Below are positions 17,427 to 26,982 of a stretch of DNA of 64,000 bases, piece after piece; position 1 is the stretch's first letter; every line of letters starts with the position of its first letter. The stretch spans positions 186,001-250,000 of the forward strand of contig JBBRCE010000001.1 in NCBI GenBank assembly GCA_038205115.1, in the 5' to 3' direction. This stretch comes from JBBRCE01 sp038205115. Its GTDB lineage: Bacteria; Planctomycetota; Planctomycetia; Pirellulales; JBBRCE01. The position numbers and the translations under genes were made by a program. The notes under the pieces were generated by a model that was not told the DNA's origin, searched no databases, and saw nothing but the letters and a program-made list of their open reading frames with translations.

Positions 17427-18152
17427 CTAGCGAGCCGGCAGAGCGGCCACGGCGTCGGTTGGCAGGGCAGGCGGAGCGGTCAGTTGTTCGCCAGCTTGCG
17501 AGCCGGGGATGCCGGCCTGGGCGACAACCGCACCGAACTTGTCTTGCGGCAGTTCGGCAATCGTCGAGCGTTGATCGCTGCTGGCCAGAATCGAAAAGCC
17601 TTGGGAGGCAACGTCGTAGCGGCCCCAGTACTGCTTCTGAATTGGGTTGTAGTAGTAAACGCAGTTGCCGTATTGAGGATTGTAGATGCACACGTACTTG
17701 CTCACTTCGGAGTAAGCGGCTGGGCGGTAGCTGCAGACGCAGTAGTAGTAGTTGTGGCCCTGATCGTAGCTCCAGGTGCCATAGCTCAAGCTGTTGAACG
17801 AGGCGCTGTTGTTGTAATAGTTCGGTTGGCCATAGCTATAGTTATCGAAGCTGGCGTAGTTGCTGGAATAGTTGTTGTAAGACGGCGTGTATTGATAGTT
17901 CGACGAGTGCGACGAGTAGCTCGGGGTGTATTGGTAGCTCGAAGAGTGCGACGAGTAGCTCGGGGTGTAGTGGCTGGTTTGATAATTGTTGTAAGATGAG
18001 TTGTTGTGCGAGTAATTGGAACTGTAGCTGGAGTGGTTGTAAGATCCGTAGCTTGATTGGCCGTAAGAGTTGTGAGACGGCGAACCAGCGAAGGCCATGC
18101 CGGCGGCGGCAAGCAACACGGCGGGAACCAAAAGCAGTTTGAACGATTTCAT
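17427..18152 (-). CDS. Secreted Tyr/Ser/Asn-rich repeat protein
   Basis: A 241-residue protein. A Sec signal peptide (about 1-22, cleavage near AFA-GS) is followed by about 100 residues made almost only of Tyr, Ser, Asn, His and Gln. That region includes two near-identical 13-residue units of the type YTPSYSSHSSSYQ. A more ordered domain follows with three or four cysteines (YYYCVCSYRPAAYSEVSKYV, then NPQYGNCVYYYNPIQ and YWGRYD) and an Ala/Pro-rich tail. AGGAA precedes the ATG by 9 bp. Tyr/Ser-rich secreted proteins often form surface layers, adhesins or crosslinked matrices; that is inference. Family not recognised. Confidence 0.8.
   Translation of the reverse strand: MKSFKLLLVPAVLLAAAGMAFAGSPSHNSYGQSSYGSYNHSSYSSNYSHNNSSYNNYQTSHYTPSYSSHSSSYQYTPSYSSHSSNYQYTPSYNNYSSNYASFDNYSYGQPNYYNNSASFNSLSYGTWSYDQGHNYYYCVCSYRPAAYSEVSKYVCIYNPQYGNCVYYYNPIQKQYWGRYDVASQGFSILASSDQRSTIAELPQDKFGAVVAQAGIPGSQAGEQLTAPPALPTDAVAALPAR
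17892..17969. repeat. Two tandem 39-bp coding repeats
   Basis: Units 17892-17930 and 17931-17969 differ at a few positions and each encodes 13 residues of the Tyr/Ser-rich region. A more degenerate third unit precedes them, so the region probably grew by in-frame duplication. Confidence 0.75.
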
Positions 18153-18398
18153 CGAAGGATTCCTAAGCGGAAAAAAGGTCGGCGGGAGTTTTGCGGAAGC
18201 GAGAGTGGCTTCTCGTCTGACAATACATCCGGTCTTGGTGACCGAATCGGACAGACAATCGTCAAAAAACCCCGCCATCAACGGATTTGACCGGTTTCTT
18301 GGACATTTCGCCCGTTTTTTTCGCATGATTCGCCGGAGCAACCGCGAACCGCCTGCCGGCATCCGCTCACCGAGGGCGGAGAACTGCAACACGCGGCG

Positions 18399-19595
18399 CT
18401 AGGATCGTCGGCGTGGTTCGGCCAGAATGTGTTTGAGCTGCGCCACCACGGTTGGCGCGTGGAATTGCTCGCTGGCCTTGATGGCGTTCCGCGCCAGTTG
18501 CTCGCGCCGCGCCAGATTGTGCCGCAATCGCTCCACGCCGCGAGTCAGCTCGTCCACGTCGCCGGTATCGACAACATCGGCGCAATCGTGCTGGCGAATC
18601 CAGCGCGTTAAAAAACAGTTCGGCGGGCTGTGTGCCAAAATCGGTCGGCCGGCCGTCAGGTAAGGAATCGTACGCGTGGGGAAGATCGTGTCGTATTCCA
18701 TTTGGCTCAGCCCGCCGACCAGCCCATGCGGCAGTAGCAAGATGTCGTTGGATTGCAACTTGGCCTGCAGTTCGGCGTCGCTGGCTTTTTCGTGAACGAT
18801 TCGCGCGCCTGCTACGCCATGCCGGGCGTACGACGATTGCGGCGTGCCGGAATAGATCGTTAACAGATAGTCGGGCGATTGATCGATCATCCGCGCGATC
18901 CGCTGCATTGCGTCGATGTTCGAATCGTTGAGGTTGCCCATGTAAGCCAGGCGCAACGGTTGATGCAAGGGCGGCAAGGTCTCGAAGCGCGGCAGATCGC
19001 CATTGAACGTATGCACCAACGGCTCGAACCGCACGCCTGGGTAGCGCTTGTTCCAAACCTGCTTCATGCCTTCGCTCATGGTGAACACCACTTCGGCCTG
19101 CGCGAAGACCCGTGGTTGCAGCCACTCGGCAAAGCGGCGTTTGAAGCCGGCGCGATTATCCAAGTAGGTGTTATGAAAGTGCGGATAGAATTTCAAATAC
19201 AGGCTTTTTGCGGCCAGATAGCCGGCGGCCAGAAAGTACTCGTCCGGAAAGACCACCATCAGCGAGTCGCAACCTTCTTGCACGGCAATCCGCTTAATGC
19301 GCGAAACCATTGGCATGAGCGCCGCCCACCGCAGCCAGTGTACAAATCGTTTGCCGCGTTTTGGCCAGCCGCGTTCGCTGCCGATATAGCGGATGGGCGG
19401 AAACGCCGGATCGCGGTCATATTCGGATGTGCCGGCGTTCGAGAGGCTGACCATCACCATCTCGGTCGGCGAAAATTGCTGCGAGAGATTATCTTCCACA
19501 TAGGCCACGGCAATCGGCGAGGGAGGCGCGCAGATGCTCAACAACAGCAGCTTGCCGGACGTGGGAATGCGATCTGGCGGCGCAGAATTATTCAA
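18399..19595 (-). CDS. GT-B fold glycosyltransferase (family 4-like)
   Basis: A 398-residue protein with two Rossmann-like halves. The N-terminal half (LLLLSICAPPSPIAVAYVEDN; donor and acceptor partly unknown) has a typical linker, FTMSEGMKQVWNKRYPGV. The C-terminal half has the nucleotide-sugar binding pattern LRLAYMGNLNDSNIDAM, then LLLPHGLVGGLSQMEY and FPTRTIPYLTAGRPILAHSP. It would transfer a sugar onto a polysaccharide or lipid at the cytoplasmic side. Its start overlaps the end of the PNPOx-like gene by 8 bp, which suggests co-transcription. No other polysaccharide genes are adjacent. Confidence 0.85.
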   Translation of the reverse strand: MNNSAPPDRIPTSGKLLLLSICAPPSPIAVAYVEDNLSQQFSPTEMVMVSLSNAGTSEYDRDPAFPPIRYIGSERGWPKRGKRFVHWLRWAALMPMVSRIKRIAVQEGCDSLMVVFPDEYFLAAGYLAAKSLYLKFYPHFHNTYLDNRAGFKRRFAEWLQPRVFAQAEVVFTMSEGMKQVWNKRYPGVRFEPLVHTFNGDLPRFETLPPLHQPLRLAYMGNLNDSNIDAMQRIARMIDQSPDYLLTIYSGTPQSSYARHGVAGARIVHEKASDAELQAKLQSNDILLLPHGLVGGLSQMEYDTIFPTRTIPYLTAGRPILAHSPPNCFLTRWIRQHDCADVVDTGDVDELTRGVERLRHNLARREQLARNAIKASEQFHAPTVVAQLKHILAEPRRRS

Positions 19596-20034
19596 ATGGC
19601 ACGTCGTAGTATTCCAAGGCCCATTCGCGCATGAAGCGAACTTGCCTTGGCAGGATGCGGTATACGATCAACTGCGGATTGTCGATACTGCCCAGGTATT
19701 GCCGCAGCAGAGGGTTTTCGTCCCAAATGGATTGCAGCACCGCGCGATCGGCAATCACTTCGGCCACGCCGGTGATGCGCACCTGGTCGTGGTGATCGTC
19801 CAGGTAAACCAGTTCGACGCGCGGGTTGGCGGCGATCTCCACGGTTTTATGATAGCCGCGAAGATTGGCCACGTAGACGGTAAAACGTTCGGTTCGCACG
19901 GGCGAAACCGGACGCACCCGCGGCTGATTGCCATCGATACTGGCCAGATGCGGAAAGCGATCGGCGGTCATCACTGCCAGGGCGAGTTCCGGCAGTTGGG
20001 CGGGATCGATGGGTTGCGGGGCTGGGCGGGTCAT
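19588..20034 (-). CDS. Pyridoxamine 5'-phosphate oxidase-like flavoprotein
   Basis: A 148-residue split-barrel protein of the PNPOx-like family, which binds FMN or a related flavin. Typical elements are an N-terminal helix, HLASIDGNQPRVRPVSPV, then FTVYVANLRGYHKTVEIAAN and VELVYLDDHHDQVRITG. The catalytic reaction cannot be inferred; members include oxidases, haem-degrading enzymes and flavin carriers. It overlaps the upstream FG-GAP gene by 4 bp (ATGA) and the downstream glycosyltransferase by 8 bp. Confidence 0.85.
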   Translation of the reverse strand: MTRPAPQPIDPAQLPELALAVMTADRFPHLASIDGNQPRVRPVSPVRTERFTVYVANLRGYHKTVEIAANPRVELVYLDDHHDQVRITGVAEVIADRAVLQSIWDENPLLRQYLGSIDNPQLIVYRILPRQVRFMREWALEYYDVPFE

Positions 20035-21947
20035 GGCGGCAGTGCGTCGGTCGGTTCGGTGCGCGGAGGGCGAATATCAAATCGTAACTGCCCTGGTTCG
20101 CAAATCAACGTCTTTTGTTGCAAACGCTGGCCGGCAAACTGCCACTCCAATTTCAATTGTCCGGGGTCGTCAGCGCCCACCAGCAGTTCTCCGCCAGGGC
20201 GTAGATACCAGGCGGTGTGCGGCCGCGAAGCACTTTTCAGCAGAACGCGCGTCGCGCCGCTGGCCAACCCCGCGGCACCAATCTGCAGCTTCAAAAGCGG
20301 TGGCGATGCGGCTGGCACCTTTTGCGGGAGCACAACCAGCGTGCCGTCCAGTGCGACCAGCGCTAAGTCCGTAAGGCCATCGTCGCGTAGGTCGCCCAGC
20401 GCAATTGCTCGCGTGCCGCGGCCATGCTCAGCCAGCAGCGACGAATCGTCCAAGCTGAGCGAAGTCGCCAGTCCGAAGCAGCGAAAGCCGCGATTGAAAA
20501 AGATTTGCGGTCCGCGATCGCTGTACCCAATCGCCACGTCAGGCCGGCCGTCGCCATTCACGTCGCAAACGCAGCAGGCGTTGGCGTTGGATTTTGCCAG
20601 GGCGTGCAACTCGCCGGTTTCGGCCGTGTGATCGGCGAATTTGCCATCGCCCTGATTTGTCCACAGTCGGCAGCCCTGCTTGCCGGCAAGCAGCAAATCC
20701 AACTGGCCATCGCCATCAAAATCTGCGGCGCAGAGCACGCCGTCGCCTTGCACGCCTGCCAGATTGGGCGCCGTGGCGGAAAGATCGTCAGCAGGTCGCC
20801 AAACGAACGAATGACCCGGGCCTCGCCGTTGTAACAAGGTTGGTTTACCGTGCCCTTGGAGGTCGATGGCCAGCGTGTTGCCGTGACCGGTCAAGTTGAT
20901 TGCTGACGTTTCAGCAGCGGTAGCGGCGTTATCGGGCTCAGGTGTTTGCTCTTCGACCGGCAGCGGCTTGACGCTCATGTTGCCGCGCGCATCGAACTCA
21001 AAACTCAAACGCGTACAAGCAAGGCCTTTGAAAACCAACAGTTGACCGGTCGGGCCAATTTCTAAACCATCGCAACCCGCGTTCAAATCGTAATCCACGT
21101 CATGGCGGTCGAACCTGCCGGCTTGGCGTTGCAACCAGAGCTCCAATTGTTTGCCGTTCCAGGTTGCCAAATCCAAGCGACTATCGCGGTCGAAGTCGGC
21201 GCAAACGGCCAATTGGGCGTGCGATTGCAAATTCCACGTGGCGGTTACGTCGCGAAAGTTTTTGGCCGGGGCGCTCCACTGAAAAAGCCGATCGCCGGCT
21301 GACGATTGCGCCAGCAGGCAGGGCGGTTCAGCGTTTGCCAGTCGTAATTTTTGCAAACCTCGCACGTCGCCCCTCAGTTGCGTGAGTTGGATCGGCGGCA
21401 TCCAAGCCGATTCAATTTTGGCCGGAATCACGGCATCGGGATTCGCCAGCACATAGTCGGCCGCGCGCGCCAGCATGTCGCTCGAACCGGCCCAGGTGGC
21501 TTGCAACGTGGCGTCAACCCGTTCGATCTGCCAAACTCGCGGAGTGACGGCCGCCAATCGATACCAAGTGGTTCCCAAATGGAGCAGGCCGACGCGATTA
21601 GTAGCGCCGGCCGGCGGCTTGCTCACAAACAGCAGCGCCGTGCGATGACCGTCCGCGGCGGCCAGCGTACGCAATGTCGCGGCCAGTTGGGCGTCAGCGT
21701 TTCGCAGATTGAGCACCGGCGGCTTTTCCGGGGCAACGCCCGTAAGTGCGCGCTGGACGGTCAATTCGATGTCGCCGCGGTCGGTCTTGGGACCGAAGGT
21801 CAACAGTAGAATCGATTCCGATTGCCGCACCAATTGCACGGGCGTGAAGTCCGGATTAATCAGCGCGTGAGCTGGCGCAGCGAACGAAATCGCAAGCAAT
21901 ATGAGTGCGAAAGCCGCTAGTACACGCAAGCCAAGGTGACGCCGCAT
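20031..21947 (-). CDS. Secreted FG-GAP/VCBS repeat protein
   Basis: A 638-residue exported protein with a Sec signal peptide (LAAFALILLAISFAAPAHA). At least four calcium-binding-type FG-GAP motifs are visible: DFDRDSRLDLATW, DFDGDGQLDLLLAG, DVNGDGRPDVAIGY and DLRDDGLTDLALV. They form part of a beta-propeller in the C-terminal two thirds. Such proteins are abundant in planctomycetes and act in adhesion or extracellular display; the ligand is unknown. It heads a minus-strand trio with overlapping start and stop codons. Confidence 0.85.
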   Translation of the reverse strand: MRRHLGLRVLAAFALILLAISFAAPAHALINPDFTPVQLVRQSESILLLTFGPKTDRGDIELTVQRALTGVAPEKPPVLNLRNADAQLAATLRTLAAADGHRTALLFVSKPPAGATNRVGLLHLGTTWYRLAAVTPRVWQIERVDATLQATWAGSSDMLARAADYVLANPDAVIPAKIESAWMPPIQLTQLRGDVRGLQKLRLANAEPPCLLAQSSAGDRLFQWSAPAKNFRDVTATWNLQSHAQLAVCADFDRDSRLDLATWNGKQLELWLQRQAGRFDRHDVDYDLNAGCDGLEIGPTGQLLVFKGLACTRLSFEFDARGNMSVKPLPVEEQTPEPDNAATAAETSAINLTGHGNTLAIDLQGHGKPTLLQRRGPGHSFVWRPADDLSATAPNLAGVQGDGVLCAADFDGDGQLDLLLAGKQGCRLWTNQGDGKFADHTAETGELHALAKSNANACCVCDVNGDGRPDVAIGYSDRGPQIFFNRGFRCFGLATSLSLDDSSLLAEHGRGTRAIALGDLRDDGLTDLALVALDGTLVVLPQKVPAASPPLLKLQIGAAGLASGATRVLLKSASRPHTAWYLRPGGELLVGADDPGQLKLEWQFAGQRLQQKTLICEPGQLRFDIRPPRTEPTDALPP

Positions 21948-22011
21948 GCGATCATCTTAACTGACTTGCCGGCACAATGTGAGCCACGTTACCAGGCAAG
22001 CCTGGCGACGA

Positions 22012-22248
22012 CTACTTGGTGTAACCGAGCGAGAGGATCACGCCGAGCATTTCTTCATAGGTGATGAAACGGCGACGGTGGGCCGACTTGTACTCATCAA
22101 TGGCCGTTGCCAATTGGTGCGCGGCCGGCGAAAGCCCATCATGGCTGTTGGTGAACTGTCGACGCTCACGTGATGGACCCGATCCGGTCGTCAGGTGATT
22201 ACGGCGATCAATGAACGAATTCGACTGGGTGTCAGCAACGTGATCCAT
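22012..22248 (-). CDS. Small conserved hypothetical protein
   Basis: A 78-residue protein from ATG 22248. The C-terminal half (AAHQLATAIDEYKSAHRRRF, then ITYEEMLGVILSLGYTK) is a helical pattern I recall in short planctomycete proteins of unknown function. The N-terminal half is polar. CAGGAG lies about 10 bp upstream of the ATG. It is isolated, with no operon partner. Earlier in-frame starts add residues of poor quality. Confidence 0.65.
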   Translation of the reverse strand: MDHVADTQSNSFIDRRNHLTTGSGPSRERRQFTNSHDGLSPAAHQLATAIDEYKSAHRRRFITYEEMLGVILSLGYTK

Positions 22249-22861
22249 GGCCAGCAGGCTCCTGAGTGTGTCGCGGCGCAAGCAGGTAGCCGCACTCAAA
22301 CCTAGGTCGCGATACAGGCGCTGGCAACTCCAAATTTAGACAGACAGCGACTCGCGAATGGGCGAAAAACGCTCTGGCCTCGCAGCTTGTTAACTTCGTT
22401 TTTCGCATCACAAGTCTTTACGAGACAAACACTTACGAAATTTGTCGGCTATGGCCGATGGCATTCGCCCGCCGAACGGACGATCAGTTTATCTTCGACC
22501 CGCGAAACGCCGGGTACTCGTCGGCAAGCATGTAAGCAGCGCTGCCGCTGATAAAACGAACCGACCTCACCGGAAAGTGATACCACAACCTGCTCAGCCC
22601 GCACGCGGAGTCCCGCGACGACCTCAGCCTTGAGTATCTTGAGAATTCGGTCGCATAATTACATATCGCGTGGGTCGGTCGCAGCATGAGTGAGCAGCAT
22701 TCGGTTAAGTCTCCCCTGCGAGGTTCGCGACAAATTTCTTTTGCGTCGAACGCCAGCAGATCCGTTCCGGTCAGCCCGAGCGGACGTAGATAACGTGATG
22801 ACAGGCTGCACAATTTGTGCCAATTTAGTCTGCCGGTACGCAAGTTGCGGTTAGTTCTCGG
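22249..22861. other. 613-bp spacer before the trehalose island
   Basis: No coding frame is convincing here. The right end has a weak -24/-12-like sequence (CCGGTACGCAAGTTGC, 22833-22848). It would leave the treZ ATG at 22862 almost leaderless, so it is doubtful. No RNA family was recognised. Confidence 0.5.
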
Positions 22862-24865
22862 ATGCTGAAAATACAACCGACGCACGTTGATGGAAACTCA
22901 ACAAAATTAGCCGCGCGGCGATATCCGATCGGTGCCGAGTTGCAAGGTGAGTGCGTGTCGTTTCGGGTTTGGGCGCCCGACTGCAAAGCGGTCGAAGTGG
23001 TTATCGATCAGCCGCGCGCCGAACGGCAACCCGCGGCCGGTCGGTTGACGTCGGATGGTGACGGGTACTACGGCGGACAGTATCAGCTGATTGCCGGCGA
23101 CCGTTATTGGTTTCGTCTGGACGGCTCGAACGTGTTGCTGCCAGACCCGGCCTCGCGTTATCAGCCCAACGGCCCCGAAGGCGCCTCGCAGATCGTCGAT
23201 CACGGCGCATTTGCTTGGTCGGACCAGGCGTGGCCCGGACTGCCGCTGGCCGACGGTCCGATTCTCTACGAGTTGCACATTGGCGCATTTACGCCAGCCG
23301 GCACATGGCAGACCGCCGCCGAGCAGTTGCCGGAACTTGCGAAGTTGGGCATCACGACTTTGGAAGTCATGCCCATCTGCGAGTTTCCCGGTGAATTCGG
23401 CTGGAGTTACGACGGCGCCAATTTGTTCGCGCCCACTCACCTTTATGGCACGCCCGACGACATGCGCGCGTTCATCGACGCCGCGCACCGCTTGGGCATC
23501 GGCGTGGTAATGGATATCGTTTACAACCACTTAGGCAGCGTCGGCGAGAACCTGCTAACAAAGTTCAGCGAGTCGTACTTCTCGAAAGCCGACCCGACCG
23601 AGTGGGGCAAATCTGTGAATTTTGACGGCCCCGGTTCGGCCGGTGTCCGCGAGTTTTTCCTCGCGAACGCCCGATATTGGATCGATGAATTTCACGTCGA
23701 CGGTTTTCGGATCGACGCCACGCAAGCCTTTAACGATCAGTCGAAGCCGCACATCGTGACTGAAGTCTGTCGCACGGCCCGGCAAGCGGCCAATAACCGG
23801 CGGATATTCATGATCGGCGAAAGCGAACCGCAGGACTCCGATCTGCTGCGTTCCGAGCCCGCCGGCGGCCATGGACTCGACGCCAATTGGAACGACGACT
23901 TCCACCACTCGGCCATGGTTCGCTTGACGGGGCACAGCGAGGCGTATTTCAGCGACCATCATGGCGATTCCGCGGAGTTTGTGGCGAGCGCGGAATGGGG
24001 CTATTTGTTCCAGGGCCAACGCTACGCATGGCAGAAAAATCCTCGCGGCAAGCCAGCGCTCGATCTGCCGGCCGCTTGCTTCATCAACTACCTGCAAAAT
24101 CACGATCAGGTTGGCAACTCGGTGCGCGGTGAGCGCGTACATCGGCTGACCAGTCCTGGACGATTCCGTGCAATGACCGCAGTGCTCCTGCTGGGCCCGC
24201 AAACGCCGCTGCTGCTGCAAGGGCAAGAGTTCGCTTCCTCAGCACCGTTCATCTATTTTAACGATTGTGGCCCCGATCTTGGCCCTGCCGTGCGCGCGGG
24301 TCGCGGAAAATTCATGCGGCAGTTTCCCTCTGCCAATTCTGACGCGGTGCAGAATCTGCTTCCGGATCCCGCTGACCCGGCTGGTTTTCAACGCTGCAAG
24401 TTGGATTTCTCCGAACGCGAAACGCATGCGGACGTTTATCTCATGCACGGCGATTTGATCCGCCTGCGGCAGAGCGATCCCGTTTTGAATTCGCGCAAAA
24501 CTCTGCAAATTCGCGGCGGCACGCTGGGCAAGGATGCCTTTTTTTTGCGATTCTTCGCCGGGGCCGATTTGACGGGACCCTCGCGAATTTTGCTGGTGAA
24601 CTTCGGCGTCGAGTTACATTTACCATCGATTGCGAATCCGCTGATTGCGCCGCCACGCGGGCAGCAGTGGCAGACTCTGTGGGCGAGCGAATCGCCGCAA
24701 TATGGCGGTCGCGGCGTCGCAGATCCAGAAACGGAAGAAGGCTGGCGAATTTCTGGCGAATCCGCCGTACTGCTGGCATCGCAGTCGATTCCGCCATCGC
24801 AAACGGCAGAGGGCGGTAAAAGCCATTCCAAGCAACATGAACCCGGCATCCCCGTGGAGAAATAA
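22862..24865 (+). CDS. treZ: Malto-oligosyltrehalose trehalohydrolase, copy 1
   Basis: A 667-residue GH13 enzyme. It releases trehalose from maltooligosyltrehalose, the second step of the TreY/TreZ pathway. The N-terminal CBM48-like domain (VSFRVWAPDCKAVEVVID) precedes the catalytic barrel. The barrel has the substrate loop VMDIVYNHLGSVGENL, the nucleophile motif VDGFRIDATQAF, the acid/base IFMIGESEPQD and the third acid in YLQNHDQVGNS. Usual length is about 600; the C-terminal 40 residues are extra. It is the first gene of the island and lies 1 bp before the debranching enzyme gene. A second copy is at 35963. Confidence 0.93.
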   Translation: MLKIQPTHVDGNSTKLAARRYPIGAELQGECVSFRVWAPDCKAVEVVIDQPRAERQPAAGRLTSDGDGYYGGQYQLIAGDRYWFRLDGSNVLLPDPASRYQPNGPEGASQIVDHGAFAWSDQAWPGLPLADGPILYELHIGAFTPAGTWQTAAEQLPELAKLGITTLEVMPICEFPGEFGWSYDGANLFAPTHLYGTPDDMRAFIDAAHRLGIGVVMDIVYNHLGSVGENLLTKFSESYFSKADPTEWGKSVNFDGPGSAGVREFFLANARYWIDEFHVDGFRIDATQAFNDQSKPHIVTEVCRTARQAANNRRIFMIGESEPQDSDLLRSEPAGGHGLDANWNDDFHHSAMVRLTGHSEAYFSDHHGDSAEFVASAEWGYLFQGQRYAWQKNPRGKPALDLPAACFINYLQNHDQVGNSVRGERVHRLTSPGRFRAMTAVLLLGPQTPLLLQGQEFASSAPFIYFNDCGPDLGPAVRAGRGKFMRQFPSANSDAVQNLLPDPADPAGFQRCKLDFSERETHADVYLMHGDLIRLRQSDPVLNSRKTLQIRGGTLGKDAFFLRFFAGADLTGPSRILLVNFGVELHLPSIANPLIAPPRGQQWQTLWASESPQYGGRGVADPETEEGWRISGESAVLLASQSIPPSQTAEGGKSHSKQHEPGIPVEK

Positions 24866-24866
24866 A

Positions 24867-26939
24867 ATGAGCACTCTGACAGACAATTGCATCCATCGTC
24901 AATTGTGGACCGCGGAAGAGCGCCGCTCGCCCGAACAAATGCTCAGTCGCGAGTGGCTGGTTACCAACGGTTTGGGCGGTTACGCTTCCGGCACTATCTC
25001 CGGCGTCTCCACGCGGCGCTACCACGGCATGTTGATCGCCTCGCTGCCGGCACCGACCGGGCGGGCGGTGATGTTCAACCACTTATTCGAAGAAGTCGTG
25101 CTGCCGGACGGAACGATCTTTTCGGTCGGCGGCGAACATCCGGCAGTCCCGCTTCATGCCTCGTATCCGGCAGCACTCAGCAATTTTTCGCTGGAATGCG
25201 GGCTGCCAGTTTGGTTTTATGAATTCGGCGAATATCTGCTGGAGCGACGGGTCTTCATGCCCTATCGCAGCAATACGATTCATTTGATGTACCGGATGAT
25301 TTCCGGTCCGAGCGGCTTGCATGTGCGATTGCGGCCATCGCTGCATTTTCGCCCGCACGAAGGCAGTGTCGCTGAACCGTTGAACAAGCCCTACAGCGTG
25401 GTGGCGTCGGGTCCGCAAATTGAAATCCGTGGCGACGGTTATCCGGCGCTCAAGATGATCATGCAGAATCATCCCGGCGCGCTGGTGCTGGATGGCGGTC
25501 GGATGCAGGAAGTGGATTACGAACTGGAAAAGAATCGTGGCTACGACCACCGCGGCACCCTCTGGTCGCCCGGCTATTTCCGCGCCGAGCTTTCCGGTGG
25601 CGAAGAAGTCACTCTCTCGGCCAGCACGGAAGAATGGGAAGTTTTTCTGGCGAATTCGCCCGGCGCCTCGTTGAGCGCGGAATTCGAGCGACGTCAGCGT
25701 CTGATCGGAGTGGTGCCCGAGCGGAGTCAGCAGGGATTTTCGGCGGAACTTGTGCTCGCCGCTGACCAATTCCTGATTACGCCTACCACGCGCGCGGCGG
25801 ACGCCGCCCGCGCGCGGGCCGTCGGTGATGAAATTCGCTCGGTGATTGCCGGCTATCACTGGTTCACCGACTGGGGGCGCGACACCATGATCAGTCTGGA
25901 AGGCTTAACGCTGACCACCGGCCGATTTGATGAAGCGCGTTACATCCTGAACACATTTGCGTTTTATGTTTGCGACGGCCTGATTCCCAATCTGTTCCCC
26001 GAAGGCGAGCGGACCGGGCTTTATCACACGGCCGACGCCACGCTCTGGTATTTTCACGCGGTGGATCGTTACGTCACGCTGACCGGCGATCGCACGCTGC
26101 TCAAGCACCTGCTCCCGACGCTCCGCGATATCGTCGAGCATCACATCCGCGGCACGCACTTCGGAATCGGAGTGGACGCCAAAGATGGCTTGCTAACTCA
26201 AGGGGCTGATGGATATCAGCTCACCTGGATGGATGCCAAAGTCGATGGCTGGGTGGTCACGCCACGTCGCGGTAAGGCGGTGGAAATCAACGCCTTGTGG
26301 TACAACGCTTTGCGGCTAACTTCCGACTGGCTAGCGTCGGTCGACGAGGCTGAAGAGTCGCAGCGGCTGTTCGAAATGGCCGAGCGCGCGCGTGAATCGT
26401 TCAACGGTCGGTTCTGGTGCGCCCAGCGGAACTACTTGTACGACGTCGTCGATGGCGAGGGACCAGACTCGACGCTTCTGCGCCCGAATCAATTGCTAGC
26501 GATCTCGCTCTCGAATCCGGTGTTGAATCGGCAACATTGGTCGGCCGTCGTCGAAACTTGCGCCGAGCGACTGCTCACGCCGATGGGGCTACGTTCGCTC
26601 GCGCCAGGCGAAGAAGGTTACCAGCCGTATTACGACGGTGATCTGCGGTCGCGCGATGCCGCCTATCACCAAGGCACAGTTTGGGCTTGGTTGATTGGTC
26701 CGTTCATCGACGCCTGGATGAAAACATACCCAGACCGCTTGGACGATGCCCGCAGCTTTTTGGCGGGTTTCAAAGCTCACTTGAGCGAAGATTGTGTGGG
26801 CTCGATCAGCGAAATCTTTGACGCCGAAGCGCCGTATCGCCCGCGCGGCTGCATTGCTCAAGCGTGGAGTGTGGCGGAAGTGCTTCGCTGCCTGGCGAAA
26901 ACGGGCAAGGCGGACGCCGACGCGGATCGAGCTTCCTAA
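24867..26939 (+). CDS. Glycogen-debranching amylo-alpha-1,6-glucosidase
   Basis: A protein of about 690 residues. The N-terminal domain (WLVTNGLGGYASGTISGVST, then RRYHGMLIASLPAPTGR) matches the GDE_N type. The C-terminal catalytic (alpha/alpha)6-barrel has GYHWFTDWGRDTMISLEGL, YHTADATLWYFHAVDRY and YHQGTVWAWLIGPFIDAW. It hydrolyses alpha-1,6 branches of glycogen, which would free linear maltodextrin for TreY. In many bacteria that role is played by TreX/GlgX, which is absent here. ATG 24867 follows the treZ stop by 1 bp, so the two are co-translated. Confidence 0.93.
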   Translation: MSTLTDNCIHRQLWTAEERRSPEQMLSREWLVTNGLGGYASGTISGVSTRRYHGMLIASLPAPTGRAVMFNHLFEEVVLPDGTIFSVGGEHPAVPLHASYPAALSNFSLECGLPVWFYEFGEYLLERRVFMPYRSNTIHLMYRMISGPSGLHVRLRPSLHFRPHEGSVAEPLNKPYSVVASGPQIEIRGDGYPALKMIMQNHPGALVLDGGRMQEVDYELEKNRGYDHRGTLWSPGYFRAELSGGEEVTLSASTEEWEVFLANSPGASLSAEFERRQRLIGVVPERSQQGFSAELVLAADQFLITPTTRAADAARARAVGDEIRSVIAGYHWFTDWGRDTMISLEGLTLTTGRFDEARYILNTFAFYVCDGLIPNLFPEGERTGLYHTADATLWYFHAVDRYVTLTGDRTLLKHLLPTLRDIVEHHIRGTHFGIGVDAKDGLLTQGADGYQLTWMDAKVDGWVVTPRRGKAVEINALWYNALRLTSDWLASVDEAEESQRLFEMAERARESFNGRFWCAQRNYLYDVVDGEGPDSTLLRPNQLLAISLSNPVLNRQHWSAVVETCAERLLTPMGLRSLAPGEEGYQPYYDGDLRSRDAAYHQGTVWAWLIGPFIDAWMKTYPDRLDDARSFLAGFKAHLSEDCVGSISEIFDAEAPYRPRGCIAQAWSVAEVLRCLAKTGKADADADRAS

Positions 26940-26982
26940 AAACGCGCAAATCGATACCCACCATCTGAAACAGGAGAACATC

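Noticed and set aside
22833..22849. Sigma-54-like site just before treZ copy 1
   Set aside because: Two mismatches, and the expected start site would fall at the ATG, leaving no leader; kept only as a remark in the spacer entry.
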